Source of the DNA: Marinobacterium sp. LSUCC0821
GTDB lineage: Bacteria > Pseudomonadota > Gammaproteobacteria > Pseudomonadales > Balneatricaceae
Length of the DNA: 64,000 bases
Assembly: GCF_012848475.1 (NCBI RefSeq)
Contig: NZ_CP051666.1
Coordinates: 1,325,501-1,389,500 of the forward strand
Direction of reading: 5' to 3'
The translations under genes and the position numbers were made by a program. How positions within the stretch are numbered: the first letter of the stretch is position 1; the number at the start of each line of letters is the position of its first letter. The notes below the pieces were generated by a model, which had not been told where the DNA came from, searched no databases, and worked only from the letters and a program-made list of their open reading frames with translations. Positions 22,678 through 30,842 of the stretch are shown here, piece by piece.

Positions 22678-24218
22678 GAACACTGCGACTGATTCTGGGT
22701 GACCAACTCAATGCTCAACATAGCTGGTACCGAGAGAGAAACAGCGACCACCTCTATTTGATCGCTGAACTGCATCAAGAGCAACGCTATGTGAAGCACC
22801 ACGTGCAGAAAATTGTCGCCTTCTTTATTTCGATGCAACGCTTTGCTGAAGCACTTAGCGATGCTGGGCACCAGGTTGTTCACCTAACCCTGGATGAAAC
22901 AGCAGAGTTCGAATCCCTTGAACAACTCATTCTTGCTCTCTGCCAACAACACCAGATTGAACAGATAGAGTTTCAACGCCCCGATGAGATTCGACTTTTG
23001 GAGCAGTTGCGAAATCTTAAAGCGCCTGCAGGTGTTGGGCTTCGTGAGGTGGACACAGAACACTTCCTACTCCCCTTTGACGAGATCAGCAAAGAGTTTA
23101 AGCCGCAACGCTCTCTTAGGATGGAGGCGTTCTATCGCCGCATGCGCCAGCGCTACGGCTACCTCATGCACAACGGTGAGCCCGAAGGCGAGCGCTGGAA
23201 TTTCGATAGTGAAAATCGCAAAGCACTTAAAGCGGCAGATTTGGAGAAGATCCCTCAACCGCTCTGCTTCAGCCAATCGACTCGGGTTGTACTAGAGCGG
23301 TTAGCACGACACAAGATTAGCCATTTTGGTGAAATCGGCGATCAGCTGGTCTGGCCCACCTCCCGTAAAGAGGCGCTGCAACTGCTCGAGTTTTTCTGCA
23401 CCCACTGCTTACCCCTGTTTGGGCAGTTCCAAGATGCAATGACAGCCAATTCTGAGCATAAATGGAGTCTCTACCACTCAAGACTCTCGTTTGCGCTAAA
23501 CGCTAAAATGATCTCACCAGCACAGGTAATAGAGCGATCTATAGCGGAGTTCCGTGCTCACCCAGAGTTGATAGACCTAGCTCAAATAGAGGGTTTTGTT
23601 CGTCAGATATTAGGGTGGCGAGAGTTTGTTCGCGGTATCTACTGGATCAACCTGCCCGAGTATCCAACCCTCAACGCCCTTGAGGCTGATAGAGATCTAC
23701 CGGACTACTTCTGGAGTGGTAAAACCAAGATGCGCTGTATGGAGCAGAGTCTTGGCCAATCGCTAGATTACGCTTACGCACACCATATTCAGCGCCTGAT
23801 GGTGATAGGCAACTTCACCCTACTCGCCGGCATAGATCCAGACCAGGTCGATGCATGGTATCTAGGGGTCTACATAGATGCCATTGAATGGGTTGAGATG
23901 CCAAACACCCGTGGCATGAGCCAATTTGCTGATGGCGGCCTGCTCGCGTCTAAACCCTATTCAGGTTCTGGCCAATATATCAGCCGTATGAGCGACTACT
24001 GCAAAAGCTGCTTTTATGATGTAAAACTGCGCGCTGGCAATCGAAGCTGCCCTTTCAATTCACTCTACTGGCACTTTCATGAGCGCCATAAAGGGCGTTT
24101 TGCAAATAATCCTCGCACGGCCATGGTCTACAGAAACTGGGACAAGAAACCTGAAGCTGAACGCGCCGCAATAATGCAGCAGGCCGCAAACTATCTTGAT
24201 ACGCTCAACGAACTGTAG
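22674..24218 (+). CDS. Iron-sulfur bacterial cryptochrome/photolyase (FeS-BCP, (6-4) photolyase type)
   Basis: The 514-residue protein starts [19 protein letters not shown], the mark of the FeS-BCP/PhrB class (formerly deoxyribodipyrimidine photolyase-related). Four cysteines that bind a 4Fe-4S cluster in this class are visible: one in KMRCMEQ and three near C443, C446 and C459 in YCKSCFYD and NRSCPFN. The FAD-region motifs [14 protein letters not shown] and [12 protein letters not shown] are present. Members repair (6-4) photoproducts. It is coupled to the DUF2256 gene and so to the DASH gene. Confidence 0.94.
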   Translation: MRTLRLILGDQLNAQHSWYRERNSDHLYLIAELHQEQRYVKHHVQKIVAFFISMQRFAEALSDAGHQVVHLTLDETAEFESLEQLILALCQQHQIEQIEFQRPDEIRLLEQLRNLKAPAGVGLREVDTEHFLLPFDEISKEFKPQRSLRMEAFYRRMRQRYGYLMHNGEPEGERWNFDSENRKALKAADLEKIPQPLCFSQSTRVVLERLARHKISHFGEIGDQLVWPTSRKEALQLLEFFCTHCLPLFGQFQDAMTANSEHKWSLYHSRLSFALNAKMISPAQVIERSIAEFRAHPELIDLAQIEGFVRQILGWREFVRGIYWINLPEYPTLNALEADRDLPDYFWSGKTKMRCMEQSLGQSLDYAYAHHIQRLMVIGNFTLLAGIDPDQVDAWYLGVYIDAIEWVEMPNTRGMSQFADGGLLASKPYSGSGQYISRMSDYCKSCFYDVKLRAGNRSCPFNSLYWHFHERHKGRFANNPRTAMVYRNWDKKPEAERAAIMQQAANYLDTLNEL

Positions 24219-24271
24219 CGCCGTTTGAAAAGCCGATATACTTCGACTTTACCTCAAAGATAGACAAAACA

Positions 24272-24460
24272 ATGATTAAAGATTCAGATCTAGAGTTTTT
24301 CAAAAGCCCACTGCGCCGCTATCTCACAGTAGGCTTCTGTTTTGGTTGGACACTGCTAGAGTGGTTTGTCTGGAATGGGGGTATTTGGAGCGTGGTTGCC
24401 ACTGCTCTGTTTGCCTACACCCTCTGGCGTCTAATAATCACCTTCCCGAAACAACTGTAA
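24272..24460 (+). CDS. Small hypothetical membrane protein
   Basis: This 62-residue product has two hydrophobic stretches (about residues 17-32 and 36-55) rich in tryptophan (GFCFGWTLLEWFVWNGGIW). It lies 53 bp downstream of the FeS-BCP gene on the same strand, and the coding bias looks real. I recognise no family. It could be part of the light-response operon or an independent small membrane protein. Confidence 0.6.
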   Translation: MIKDSDLEFFKSPLRRYLTVGFCFGWTLLEWFVWNGGIWSVVATALFAYTLWRLIITFPKQL

Positions 24461-24482
24461 CCTTTTTGTGCAGAGTGCGAGT

Positions 24483-25427
24483 TTAGTTACCCTGCGTTTG
24501 CCAAAACTCCGGAGCGTACTGACGACCTAACAAGAGACCGGTCATCAATTCGTTTTTCGGTACCGCAAGGTTAAGCACCTGAGCTCGTTCCACGATAAAG
24601 CCATTCAATGAGTCAACCTCCGTTAGCCGCTGAGCGCGGATATCCTGCAACATCGAAGGCTGATGGAAACGATGGGCAGCACAGGCTGTATCAATCAAAT
24701 TGTGAAGCGCCTCTTCGTCAATGGTTATCGACAAAGCTTTTGCAACACTTGCGGCCTCATCAGCCAAAGCGTGGGCCTGCGCCTTTAGGTAGGGAGTGTC
24801 GTGTACCAGACCTGGGCCGCCATCCGAGAGTGCACAGATGCCATTCATCGCGACATTGAAGCACGCCTTCTGCCAAATTTTCGCCAACGGATCAGCCACT
24901 TTTTCAGCGCTAATCTGCGCTTTCACCAGCATCTCGGCCAGTGTTTGCGCCGCACTTTCAGCTAACGGATTACTCGAATCTAAAGCACCCAACCAGGTGT
25001 CAGTAAAGCCTTTCGAGCGAACATACCCTGGTTGCACCAAGGTAGCTGGAATCATAGTTACACCGTGCACAACGGGCAGGTCCGCAATGCCGGCCAGCCG
25101 TTCACCATTACCCAAACCGTTTTGTAATGAGACCAGCACGGTATCTTTCTGAAGAACTGGCAATATAGAACGAAGTGCTTCTTCACTCTGGTAGGTTTTA
25201 GTAAACACCATGACATAACGCGCTGGCGTTGCATTCTCGGCAGTCACAGCATCTGGAAAAACGGTAACCGGGGCGCCCTCAGCCTCTATAGTGACACCCT
25301 CGAGCTTCACCTTAAGCGCACTGCTTGCAGAGCGATAGAGCAACTGAACGGCGAAGCCCGCCTCAGCCAAGCGAGCCCCCACAAAGGTTCCTAAGGCACC
25401 GGCACCAACAATCATCACATCATTCAT
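24483..25427 (-). CDS. 2-Dehydropantoate 2-reductase family protein
   Basis: The 314-residue protein has an N-terminal Rossmann motif (DVMIVGAGALGTFVGARLAEAG) and a C-terminal ApbA domain including KIWQKACFNVAMNGICAL, with the family's catalytic lysine and asparagine. Ketopantoate reductases use NADPH in pantothenate synthesis, but paralogues in catabolic regions often act on other 2-oxo acids. Its place beside a LysR gene and mmsA suggests the latter. The ATG at 25427 is chosen for its GGAG spacing; a TTG four codons upstream is less likely. Confidence 0.88.
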   Translation of the reverse strand: MNDVMIVGAGALGTFVGARLAEAGFAVQLLYRSASSALKVKLEGVTIEAEGAPVTVFPDAVTAENATPARYVMVFTKTYQSEEALRSILPVLQKDTVLVSLQNGLGNGERLAGIADLPVVHGVTMIPATLVQPGYVRSKGFTDTWLGALDSSNPLAESAAQTLAEMLVKAQISAEKVADPLAKIWQKACFNVAMNGICALSDGGPGLVHDTPYLKAQAHALADEAASVAKALSITIDEEALHNLIDTACAAHRFHQPSMLQDIRAQRLTEVDSLNGFIVERAQVLNLAVPKNELMTGLLLGRQYAPEFWQTQGN

Positions 25428-25477
25428 ATCAGACTCCAAAAACAGTCAATCGCAACTCAAACATATACTGAGACCAC

Positions 25478-26356
25478 TTACTCAGTCGTCAACTGCGAGA
25501 GAAAATCGATCGCAGCACGAATACGTGGAATACGCTCTGTACTCTGATGGTATACCAGATAGAACTCACGCTCACGATCCGCTTCCGGTAGAAGGTGCAC
25601 TAGATTGTGATCGGGCGCCAGCAAAAAACGATGCAACATCCCGATACCAAGTCCTGCTTTTACAGCCTCGACCTGCCCAATCGGCGAATAGATAGCAGTT
25701 TGCGACTGCCAGCCATTAAAAACAGCCTTAGGTATGTTGAGCTTCTCTGAAAAGAGCAGATCTTCGACATAGCCCACCAGACGATGTGCTCCTAACTCCT
25801 CTATCGAAGCGGGTGCGCCCCACCTATCAAGGTACTCTTGAGATGCAAACAACCCTAGGGAATAGCTACCTAATCTCTGCGCATCCAACTTCGGCTCACT
25901 AGGCTTACCTACCATCACGGCGATATCCGCCTCACGTCTTGAGAGAGAGAATCCTCGTGACTGTGGAACTATCTCAACACGTAAGTCAGGGTGTAACTCC
26001 GACAATAACCTCAGCTTGGGTGTCAGGACTCGAATCGCAAATCCTTCTGGCGCTGCGATTCGCACCGTACCGGTAACAGAGCTAGAATCAGAGCCAAAGA
26101 TCTCCCCGGCGGCTTCAATCTCCGCTTCAGCACGCTCAAGATACTCCATAAGACGCCCACCCTCATCGGTTAGAGTTAACCCCTTGGAGTGTCGAACAAA
26201 GAGTGCACTACCTGTTCTCTGCTGCAAGTAAGAGAGGTGGCGAGAGAGCGTAATGGTCGAGACATTAAGCTGCTCAGCTGCGCGACCCAAGGTACCACTT
26301 CGCGCAACGGCTAAGAAGTATCGCGCATCTTCCCAGTTGAATGTTTTTTGCCCCAT
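25478..26356 (-). CDS. LysR family transcriptional regulator
   Basis: The product has an N-terminal winged helix (FNWEDARYFLAVARSGTLGRAAEQLNVS, residues about 5-65; quoted by ends) and a C-terminal effector domain (EGFAIRVLTPKLRLLSELHP). The ATG at 26356 is preferred because AGGTGA lies seven bases upstream; a GTG three codons earlier overlaps that site. It is divergent from mmsA, with an inverted-repeat candidate operator next to its own start, so it probably controls mmsA and possibly itself. Confidence 0.92.
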   Translation of the reverse strand: MGQKTFNWEDARYFLAVARSGTLGRAAEQLNVSTITLSRHLSYLQQRTGSALFVRHSKGLTLTDEGGRLMEYLERAEAEIEAAGEIFGSDSSSVTGTVRIAAPEGFAIRVLTPKLRLLSELHPDLRVEIVPQSRGFSLSRREADIAVMVGKPSEPKLDAQRLGSYSLGLFASQEYLDRWGAPASIEELGAHRLVGYVEDLLFSEKLNIPKAVFNGWQSQTAIYSPIGQVEAVKAGLGIGMLHRFLLAPDHNLVHLLPEADREREFYLVYHQSTERIPRIRAAIDFLSQLTTE

Positions 26357-26369
26357 AGGTTTCACCTGT

Positions 26370-26396
26370 TTGATATATCAATTTTGATACATCATA
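26370..26396. promoter_or_regulatory. Candidate LysR operator in the lysR-mmsA divergent gap
   Basis: TTGATATATCAA is a perfect 12-bp palindrome at 26370-26381, and TTGATACATCAT follows at 26384, giving two near-copies about 14 bp apart. This fits the inverted-repeat sites of LysR-type regulators. It abuts the lysR start, which suits autoregulation. Confidence 0.5.
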
Positions 26397-26468
26397 CATT
26401 AAATATTTTATCTTGTTGCTTCAATTTTGATCTGGCCTAATAGCACCATACAAATAAGGAGATATCTT

Positions 26469-27968
26469 ATGTCTATCGTTGGTAACTACATCGGCGGCCA
26501 GCACGTCGCTTCAAACTCAGGTCGTACAGCACCTGTATACAACCCAGCTACTGGTGCACAATCTAAAGAGGTTGCGCTATCAACTGCAGATGAGACTCGC
26601 GCAGCGATTGCCAATGCTCAAGAAGCGTTCAAAACCTGGAGCAAAGTAACTCCACTTAACCGCGCACGTATCATGTTCAAATTCAAAGAGCTGATCGAAG
26701 CAAACGCTGACGAACTTGCTGAGCTAATCGTCTCTGAGCACGGCAAAGTCTTCTCTGACGCTAAAGGCGAGCTAACTCGCGGTCTTGAAGTTGTTGAGTT
26801 TGCTTGTGGTATCCCTCACCTTCAGAAAGGCGAGCACAGCCTAAACGTAGGTCGTGGCGTAGACAGCTACAGCCAGATGATGCCGATGGGTGTGTGTGCG
26901 GGTATCAGCCCATTCAACTTCCCAGCAATGGTTCCAATGTGGATGTTCCCAGTCGCTATCGCTTGCGGTAACACCTTCGTAATGAAACCATCTGAAAAAG
27001 ATCCTACTACCACTATGCGTCTTGCTGAGCTTCTAACTGAAGCGGGTCTTCCAGACGGTGTATTCAACATCGTAAACGGTGACAAAGAGGCAGTAGACGT
27101 TCTTCTTACTGATGAAGCAGTACAGGCCGTTAGCTTCGTAGGCTCTACGCCAATCGCTGAGTACATCTACTCAACTGCAAGTGCACACGGCAAACGTGTT
27201 CAGGCTCTTGGCGGCGCTAAGAACCACATGATCGTAATGCCAGATGCTGAACCATCACAGGTTGTTAGCTCTCTAATGGGTGCCGCATACGGTTCTGCAG
27301 GCGAGCGCTGTATGGCTATTTCTGTAGCTGTATGTGTGGGCGACGCGGTTGCTGACCACCTTATCAAAGATATGACTGCAGAGATCGAGAAGATGTCTGT
27401 AGGCAACGGTATGTCTTCACCAGAGCCACACATGGGCCCTCTAGTTAGCCGTGTACACGCTGACAAAGTATTGGGTTACATCGATTCAGGTGTAGAGGAG
27501 GGTGCAACGCTTGTTGTTGATGGCCGTAACTTCAAAGTTGTTGATCACGACAATGGCTACTTCGTTGGCCCAACGCTGTTCGATAACGTTAAGCCTGGCA
27601 TGCGTATCTACAACGAAGAGATCTTTGGCCCAGTACTAGCGGTTGTTCGTGTGAACAGCTACGAAGAAGCTCTTAAACTGATCAACGATCACGAGTACGG
27701 TAACGGTACTGCTATCTTCACACGTGACGGTGACACTGCTCGCAACTTCTGTGAAAACGTGCAGGTCGGCATGGTTGGTGTAAACGTGCCAATCCCAGTA
27801 CCAATGGCCTTCCACAGCTTCGGCGGCTGGAAACGTTCACTATTCGGCCCACTACACATGCACGGTCCAGATGGCGTTCGCTTCTACACTCGCATGAAGA
27901 CGATCACTGCACGCTGGCCAACCGGCCTAAGCGCAGGCCCAGAGTTCACAATGCCTACAATGAAGTAA
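26469..27968 (+). CDS. mmsA: CoA-acylating methylmalonate-semialdehyde dehydrogenase
   Basis: MmsA converts methylmalonate or malonate semialdehyde with NAD and CoA to propionyl-CoA or acetyl-CoA, in valine, inositol and beta-alanine breakdown. The 499-residue protein has the aldehyde dehydrogenase fold; nucleophile C281 lies in GSAGERCMAISV, where the family uses cysteine with a nearby arginine. GVCAGISPFNFPAMVPMWM is the MmsA form of the NAD site. ATG at 26469 with AAGGAG eight bases upstream is clear. Codon use is strongly biased to preferred codons, suggesting high expression. A terminator follows directly. Confidence 0.96.
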   Translation: MSIVGNYIGGQHVASNSGRTAPVYNPATGAQSKEVALSTADETRAAIANAQEAFKTWSKVTPLNRARIMFKFKELIEANADELAELIVSEHGKVFSDAKGELTRGLEVVEFACGIPHLQKGEHSLNVGRGVDSYSQMMPMGVCAGISPFNFPAMVPMWMFPVAIACGNTFVMKPSEKDPTTTMRLAELLTEAGLPDGVFNIVNGDKEAVDVLLTDEAVQAVSFVGSTPIAEYIYSTASAHGKRVQALGGAKNHMIVMPDAEPSQVVSSLMGAAYGSAGERCMAISVAVCVGDAVADHLIKDMTAEIEKMSVGNGMSSPEPHMGPLVSRVHADKVLGYIDSGVEEGATLVVDGRNFKVVDHDNGYFVGPTLFDNVKPGMRIYNEEIFGPVLAVVRVNSYEEALKLINDHEYGNGTAIFTRDGDTARNFCENVQVGMVGVNVPIPVPMAFHSFGGWKRSLFGPLHMHGPDGVRFYTRMKTITARWPTGLSAGPEFTMPTMK

Positions 27969-27985
27969 TCTTCATTAGCGCAATA

Positions 27986-28013
27986 AAAAGACGACCCTCG
28001 GGTCGTCTTTTTT
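27986..28013 (+). terminator. Rho-independent terminator after mmsA
   Basis: AAAAGACGACCCTCGGGTCGTCTTTT forms a perfect hairpin flanked by A and T runs, 17 bases after the mmsA stop. Confidence 0.9.
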
Positions 28014-28049
28014 GTTTATGCTATCGACTCACACTCACGAGACCAAACC

Positions 28050-28934
28050 TTGACTAACCAATACCTAAAATCAGATCTACTCATGCTTCTTGCCTCACTT
28101 TTGGCAGCCATTAGCTGGATATTCTCTAAAGAGGTACTGCTAGGTATTGAACCCATTCTATTTATGGGTTGTCGATTTATGCTGGCAGGACTTTTAATTG
28201 CCCTATTTGCTCGCAGTGAGTTGTTACTTTTCACACTCCGTGATCTTACACGGGTCACCTTGGTAGGCGTGGTATTTGCTGCGGGGTTAGGGTTTTGGAT
28301 TTTGGGGCTATTCCATGGCAGCCATATTGGTATTGGTTCATTTCTAACCAGCTTAGGTGCTATCTTCGCACCCTTGTTGTCGCCCCTATTTGGCGATCAC
28401 CCCTCACGCCTTGCTTGGTATGCAGTTCCCGTTGCTGTTATTGGCGCAGGGTTTCTAACCTTAACCTCTGATTTCGTGTTTGGATTGGGTGAGTTGTACT
28501 ATCTAGCTTCGGCCCTCTCCTTTGCAATCTACCTTAACATCAACAGCCGAGCAGCCGGCCGAACACCTCTAAAGGCTCTCACATCAGTTCAACTTATGAC
28601 AGCCGGCGCCACTCTTTTGCCGGTTTCATTTCTAATCGAAAGTTGGAGCATAAACGCAGAGGTATCAATTCTAGGTTGGTTTATAGCGAGTGTCTTAATT
28701 GGCACCAGTCTTCGCTTTTTTGTTCAGACCTACTCACTAAAACTGGGTCCTGCTAGTAGAGGGGCACTGATCCTCACAATGGAGCCAGTCTGGGTGGCGA
28801 TCCTTGGCATGATATGGCTGGATGAAACAATGGCGGCATCTCAACTTCTCGGTTGTACTTTGATTCTGCTCGCAGTTTTTATATCCAGAGCAGACCTCTT
28901 TATAAAGGGCTTTCTCTCACTAAAAACACGATAA
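28050..28934 (+). CDS. EamA/DMT superfamily transporter
   Basis: The 294-residue protein has about ten membrane segments arranged as two EamA repeats (roughly residues 8-140 and 150-285). LILTMEPVWVAILGMIWLDE in the second repeat is the typical EamA motif. The substrate is unknown; metabolite export is the usual role. The start is uncertain: TTG at 28050 gives a good N-terminus, and the first ATG is at 28083. The 3' side leads straight into a repeat-rich gap. Confidence 0.85.
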   Translation: MTNQYLKSDLLMLLASLLAAISWIFSKEVLLGIEPILFMGCRFMLAGLLIALFARSELLLFTLRDLTRVTLVGVVFAAGLGFWILGLFHGSHIGIGSFLTSLGAIFAPLLSPLFGDHPSRLAWYAVPVAVIGAGFLTLTSDFVFGLGELYYLASALSFAIYLNINSRAAGRTPLKALTSVQLMTAGATLLPVSFLIESWSINAEVSILGWFIASVLIGTSLRFFVQTYSLKLGPASRGALILTMEPVWVAILGMIWLDETMAASQLLGCTLILLAVFISRADLFIKGFLSLKTR

Positions 28935-28963
28935 CAGGCTCATCCACTCGGGGTCTTCCACCT

Positions 28964-29244
28964 GGGGTCAGAGTAGTCTTATTAGACTACTCTGACCCCA
29001 TAAATCCAAAAAATTCCATAAATTACAGTTTTTTGCATAATTTTCATTTAATGAAATTATTGCAATCCATCTCTTTTTTAAGTAGATTGAGGACATCTGG
29101 ATTTAGCATAGTTTGTCCAGACCTTTAAAAGCATCGTATTTCAGATACCTGCTAGCCCAGAGAATTAAAACTCCTCTGGGCTTTTTTTTGCTTTGCACCA
29201 ACTGCATCGGGGTCAGAGTAGTCTAATAAGACTACTCTGACCCC
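28964..29244. mobile_element. MITE-like element bounded by 36-bp inverted palindromes
   Basis: Two 36-bp palindromes lie at 28964-28999 and 29209-29244. Each has 16-bp arms GGGGTCAGAGTAGTCT / AGACTACTCTGACCCC around a 4-base loop (TATT in the first, AATA in the second), so the two are exact reverse complements and form terminal inverted repeats. The 209-bp interior is AT-rich and has no convincing gene. It holds a terminator-like hairpin at 29154-29189. The GGGGTCAGAGTA-type palindrome resembles those next to REP-associated (Y1, IS200-like) transposases; a non-autonomous derivative is my inference. Confidence 0.7.
29154..29189 (+). terminator. Terminator-like hairpin inside the repeat element
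   Basis: AGCCCAGAG pairs with CTCTGGGCT across an 11-base loop and is followed by seven or more T residues. It could end transcription from the EamA gene or be the remnant 3' end of the element's former gene. Confidence 0.75.
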
Positions 29245-29308
29245 GGGTATGACCCCGGGTAGGCGTGACCCCGGGTAGGCGTGACCCCGGGTAGGTGGCC
29301 CCGGGTGG
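29239..29308. repeat. CCCCGGG-containing tandem array
   Basis: Units built on GACCCCGGGTAGGCGT occur in a row. A 12-base unit comes first, then two exact 16-base units (29251-29266 and 29267-29282), a 14-base unit, and a degenerate GGCCCCGGGTGG. The array begins inside the second 36-bp palindrome, so it may have grown from the end of that element. The whole 28,935-29,411 gap holds only the element, this array and the operator listed next. Confidence 0.85.
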
Positions 29309-29333
29309 AATAGCTCTGGTCGAAGCCCCTTAT

Positions 29334-29358
29334 CAAAAGTTGACCAGTCAACCTTTTG
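29334..29358. promoter_or_regulatory. Inverted repeat upstream of the tauD-marR-aldolase operon
   Basis: GTTGACCAGTCAAC (29339-29352) is an inverted repeat with a 2-base centre. It extends outward as CAAAAGTTGAC and GTCAACCTTTTG with a single-base bulge. It lies about 60 bp before the dioxygenase ATG and is a candidate site for the MarR regulator of that operon. Confidence 0.5.
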
Positions 29359-29411
29359 AGGAGTACTATCTCGAAATCATAATAAAGCGACTCTTTACAG
29401 AGGATAGAAAA

Positions 29412-30341
29412 ATGTCACTAGAGACCGATCAGGTTCATCTTGAACAGCCATACCGCAACACACCTTTTACTGGCCAGCAGATTAAAACCCTGCCGCTTGC
29501 ATCCTCTATGGGTGCTGAGGTACTTAATGTTCAACTTAAAGATCTTGATGACGACGCCTTTGAAGAGCTAAAAGAGGCGCTTTGGCACCACAAAATGCTG
29601 TTCCTCCGTAAACAGAATTTAACGCCAGCCGATCAACTCGCCTTCACTAAACGCTTTGGCGAACTGGGTACCGATGCATACACCAAAGGACTTCCTGGCT
29701 TCCCTGATGTACAACCAGTTCTGAAGGAAGCTGAGACTAAGTCAAAAATCATCTTTGGCGGCGGCCACCACACTGACTCTGCATTCTTAGAGCGCCCACC
29801 ATCAGTAAGCGTACTCCACGGCGTTGATATTCCTCCTTATGGCGGCGATACAATCTGGTACAACGCGGTTATGGCCTATGAAAGTCTCTCGCCAACGATG
29901 CGCGAGATGTTAAAACCACTTAAGGTACATATGGCTGCCGAGCGAATCATCGCTGGAATTAAAGACTCTATAGAGCAGACCAACAACGGGAAAACGATGA
30001 CCGATATCGAGCTAGAACTTGATGTCGAGAAGATGCTCAAAGGCAACTTCCACCCGCTAGTGCGTAAACATCCGGAATCTGGCCAGCTCTCGCTCTACGT
30101 AGATGGAGTCTATGCAGTAAATATTGAAGGAATGGAGCGCCGAGAGTCCAAGCCTCTTCTAGAGTTTCTTCATGCTCATGCAACTCAAGAGTTCTTCGCT
30201 TGCCGCCTACGCTGGGAGAATGACACCGTCGCGATATGGGATAACCGTATCTGCTTGCACCGAGCATTTAACGACTACGACGGTTTCCGTCGCGAACTGC
30301 ACCGCACCACAGTGATGGGTGAGAGACCGCAACCAGCATGA
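29412..30341 (+). CDS. TauD/TfdA family 2-oxoglutarate-dependent dioxygenase
   Basis: The 309-residue enzyme has the Fe(II) facial triad: H120 and D122 in GGGHHTDSAF and the distal histidine near H283 in CLHRAF, followed by RREL-HRT with the 2-oxoglutarate arginine. It belongs to the family of taurine and 2,4-D dioxygenases; the substrate is not evident from sequence. ATG at 29412 has GAGGA upstream. An open frame continues upstream through the repeat array to a GTG, but that part does not look like the family. The stop overlaps the marR start (ATGA). Confidence 0.88.
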   Translation: MSLETDQVHLEQPYRNTPFTGQQIKTLPLASSMGAEVLNVQLKDLDDDAFEELKEALWHHKMLFLRKQNLTPADQLAFTKRFGELGTDAYTKGLPGFPDVQPVLKEAETKSKIIFGGGHHTDSAFLERPPSVSVLHGVDIPPYGGDTIWYNAVMAYESLSPTMREMLKPLKVHMAAERIIAGIKDSIEQTNNGKTMTDIELELDVEKMLKGNFHPLVRKHPESGQLSLYVDGVYAVNIEGMERRESKPLLEFLHAHATQEFFACRLRWENDTVAIWDNRICLHRAFNDYDGFRRELHRTTVMGERPQPA

Positions 30342-30808
30342 TGAAAATTACCGCCCTGCGTAACGATGTTGAAGTGATCGATTATGAGCACTACACCCAA
30401 CATCTAGCGACAGTATTCCACAACCGGATAATGGCGCTATCCTCCAATGAGTACCTAACCATCTTTGGTGTGGGTACAGTTGAGATTCGCGTCTTGGCTG
30501 CCATAGCGAGTCACCCTCTGCACAAAGCTGCTGATATTGGCGCCTTAATTTCCATTGATAAAGGCGCGGTAAGCCGAGCCATTACCAAACTTGAGAGTGC
30601 CGGCTCGATTAGAGGGTCGACCGATAAACCGGAAGGGAAGCAGAAGCGTTGGGAACTCACCGAGCAGGGCTGGCAAATTCATAGTCAGTTTATAAATGTC
30701 GTAAAACGTCGCCATGAGCGAGTGACCGACGGCATTGAAGAGAGCGAACTTGATGCATTCAATAAAACACTGCACAAACTGATCTCTAATGTTGATAAGA
30801 TCTCTTAA
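30338..30808 (+). CDS. MarR family transcriptional regulator
   Basis: The 156-residue protein shows the MarR winged helix: HKAADIGALISIDKGAVSRAITKLESAG is the helix-turn-helix (quoted by ends HKAADIGAL and ITKLESAG), then the wing DKPEGKQKRWELTEQG. It overlaps the dioxygenase stop by four bases and is followed by the class II aldolase gene, so it probably senses the substrate of this operon and represses it. Confidence 0.9.
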   Translation: MMKITALRNDVEVIDYEHYTQHLATVFHNRIMALSSNEYLTIFGVGTVEIRVLAAIASHPLHKAADIGALISIDKGAVSRAITKLESAGSIRGSTDKPEGKQKRWELTEQGWQIHSQFINVVKRRHERVTDGIEESELDAFNKTLHKLISNVDKIS

Positions 30809-30842
30809 ATAAGAAACATATAAAAATTAGGAAATACCCAAG

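Noticed and set aside
28853-29128. A 91-codon open frame from the EamA end into the repeat element
   Set aside because: It starts inside the EamA gene in another frame, has no ribosome binding site, and shows no transposase residues.
29239-29308. CRISPR-like array
   Set aside because: Units are 12-16 bp and directly adjacent without spacers, and no cas genes are present.
29295-29411. Upstream GTG extension of the TauD dioxygenase
   Set aside because: The extra 39 codons translate the repeat array and the inverted repeat; the ATG at 29412 has a good ribosome binding site and the family N-terminus.
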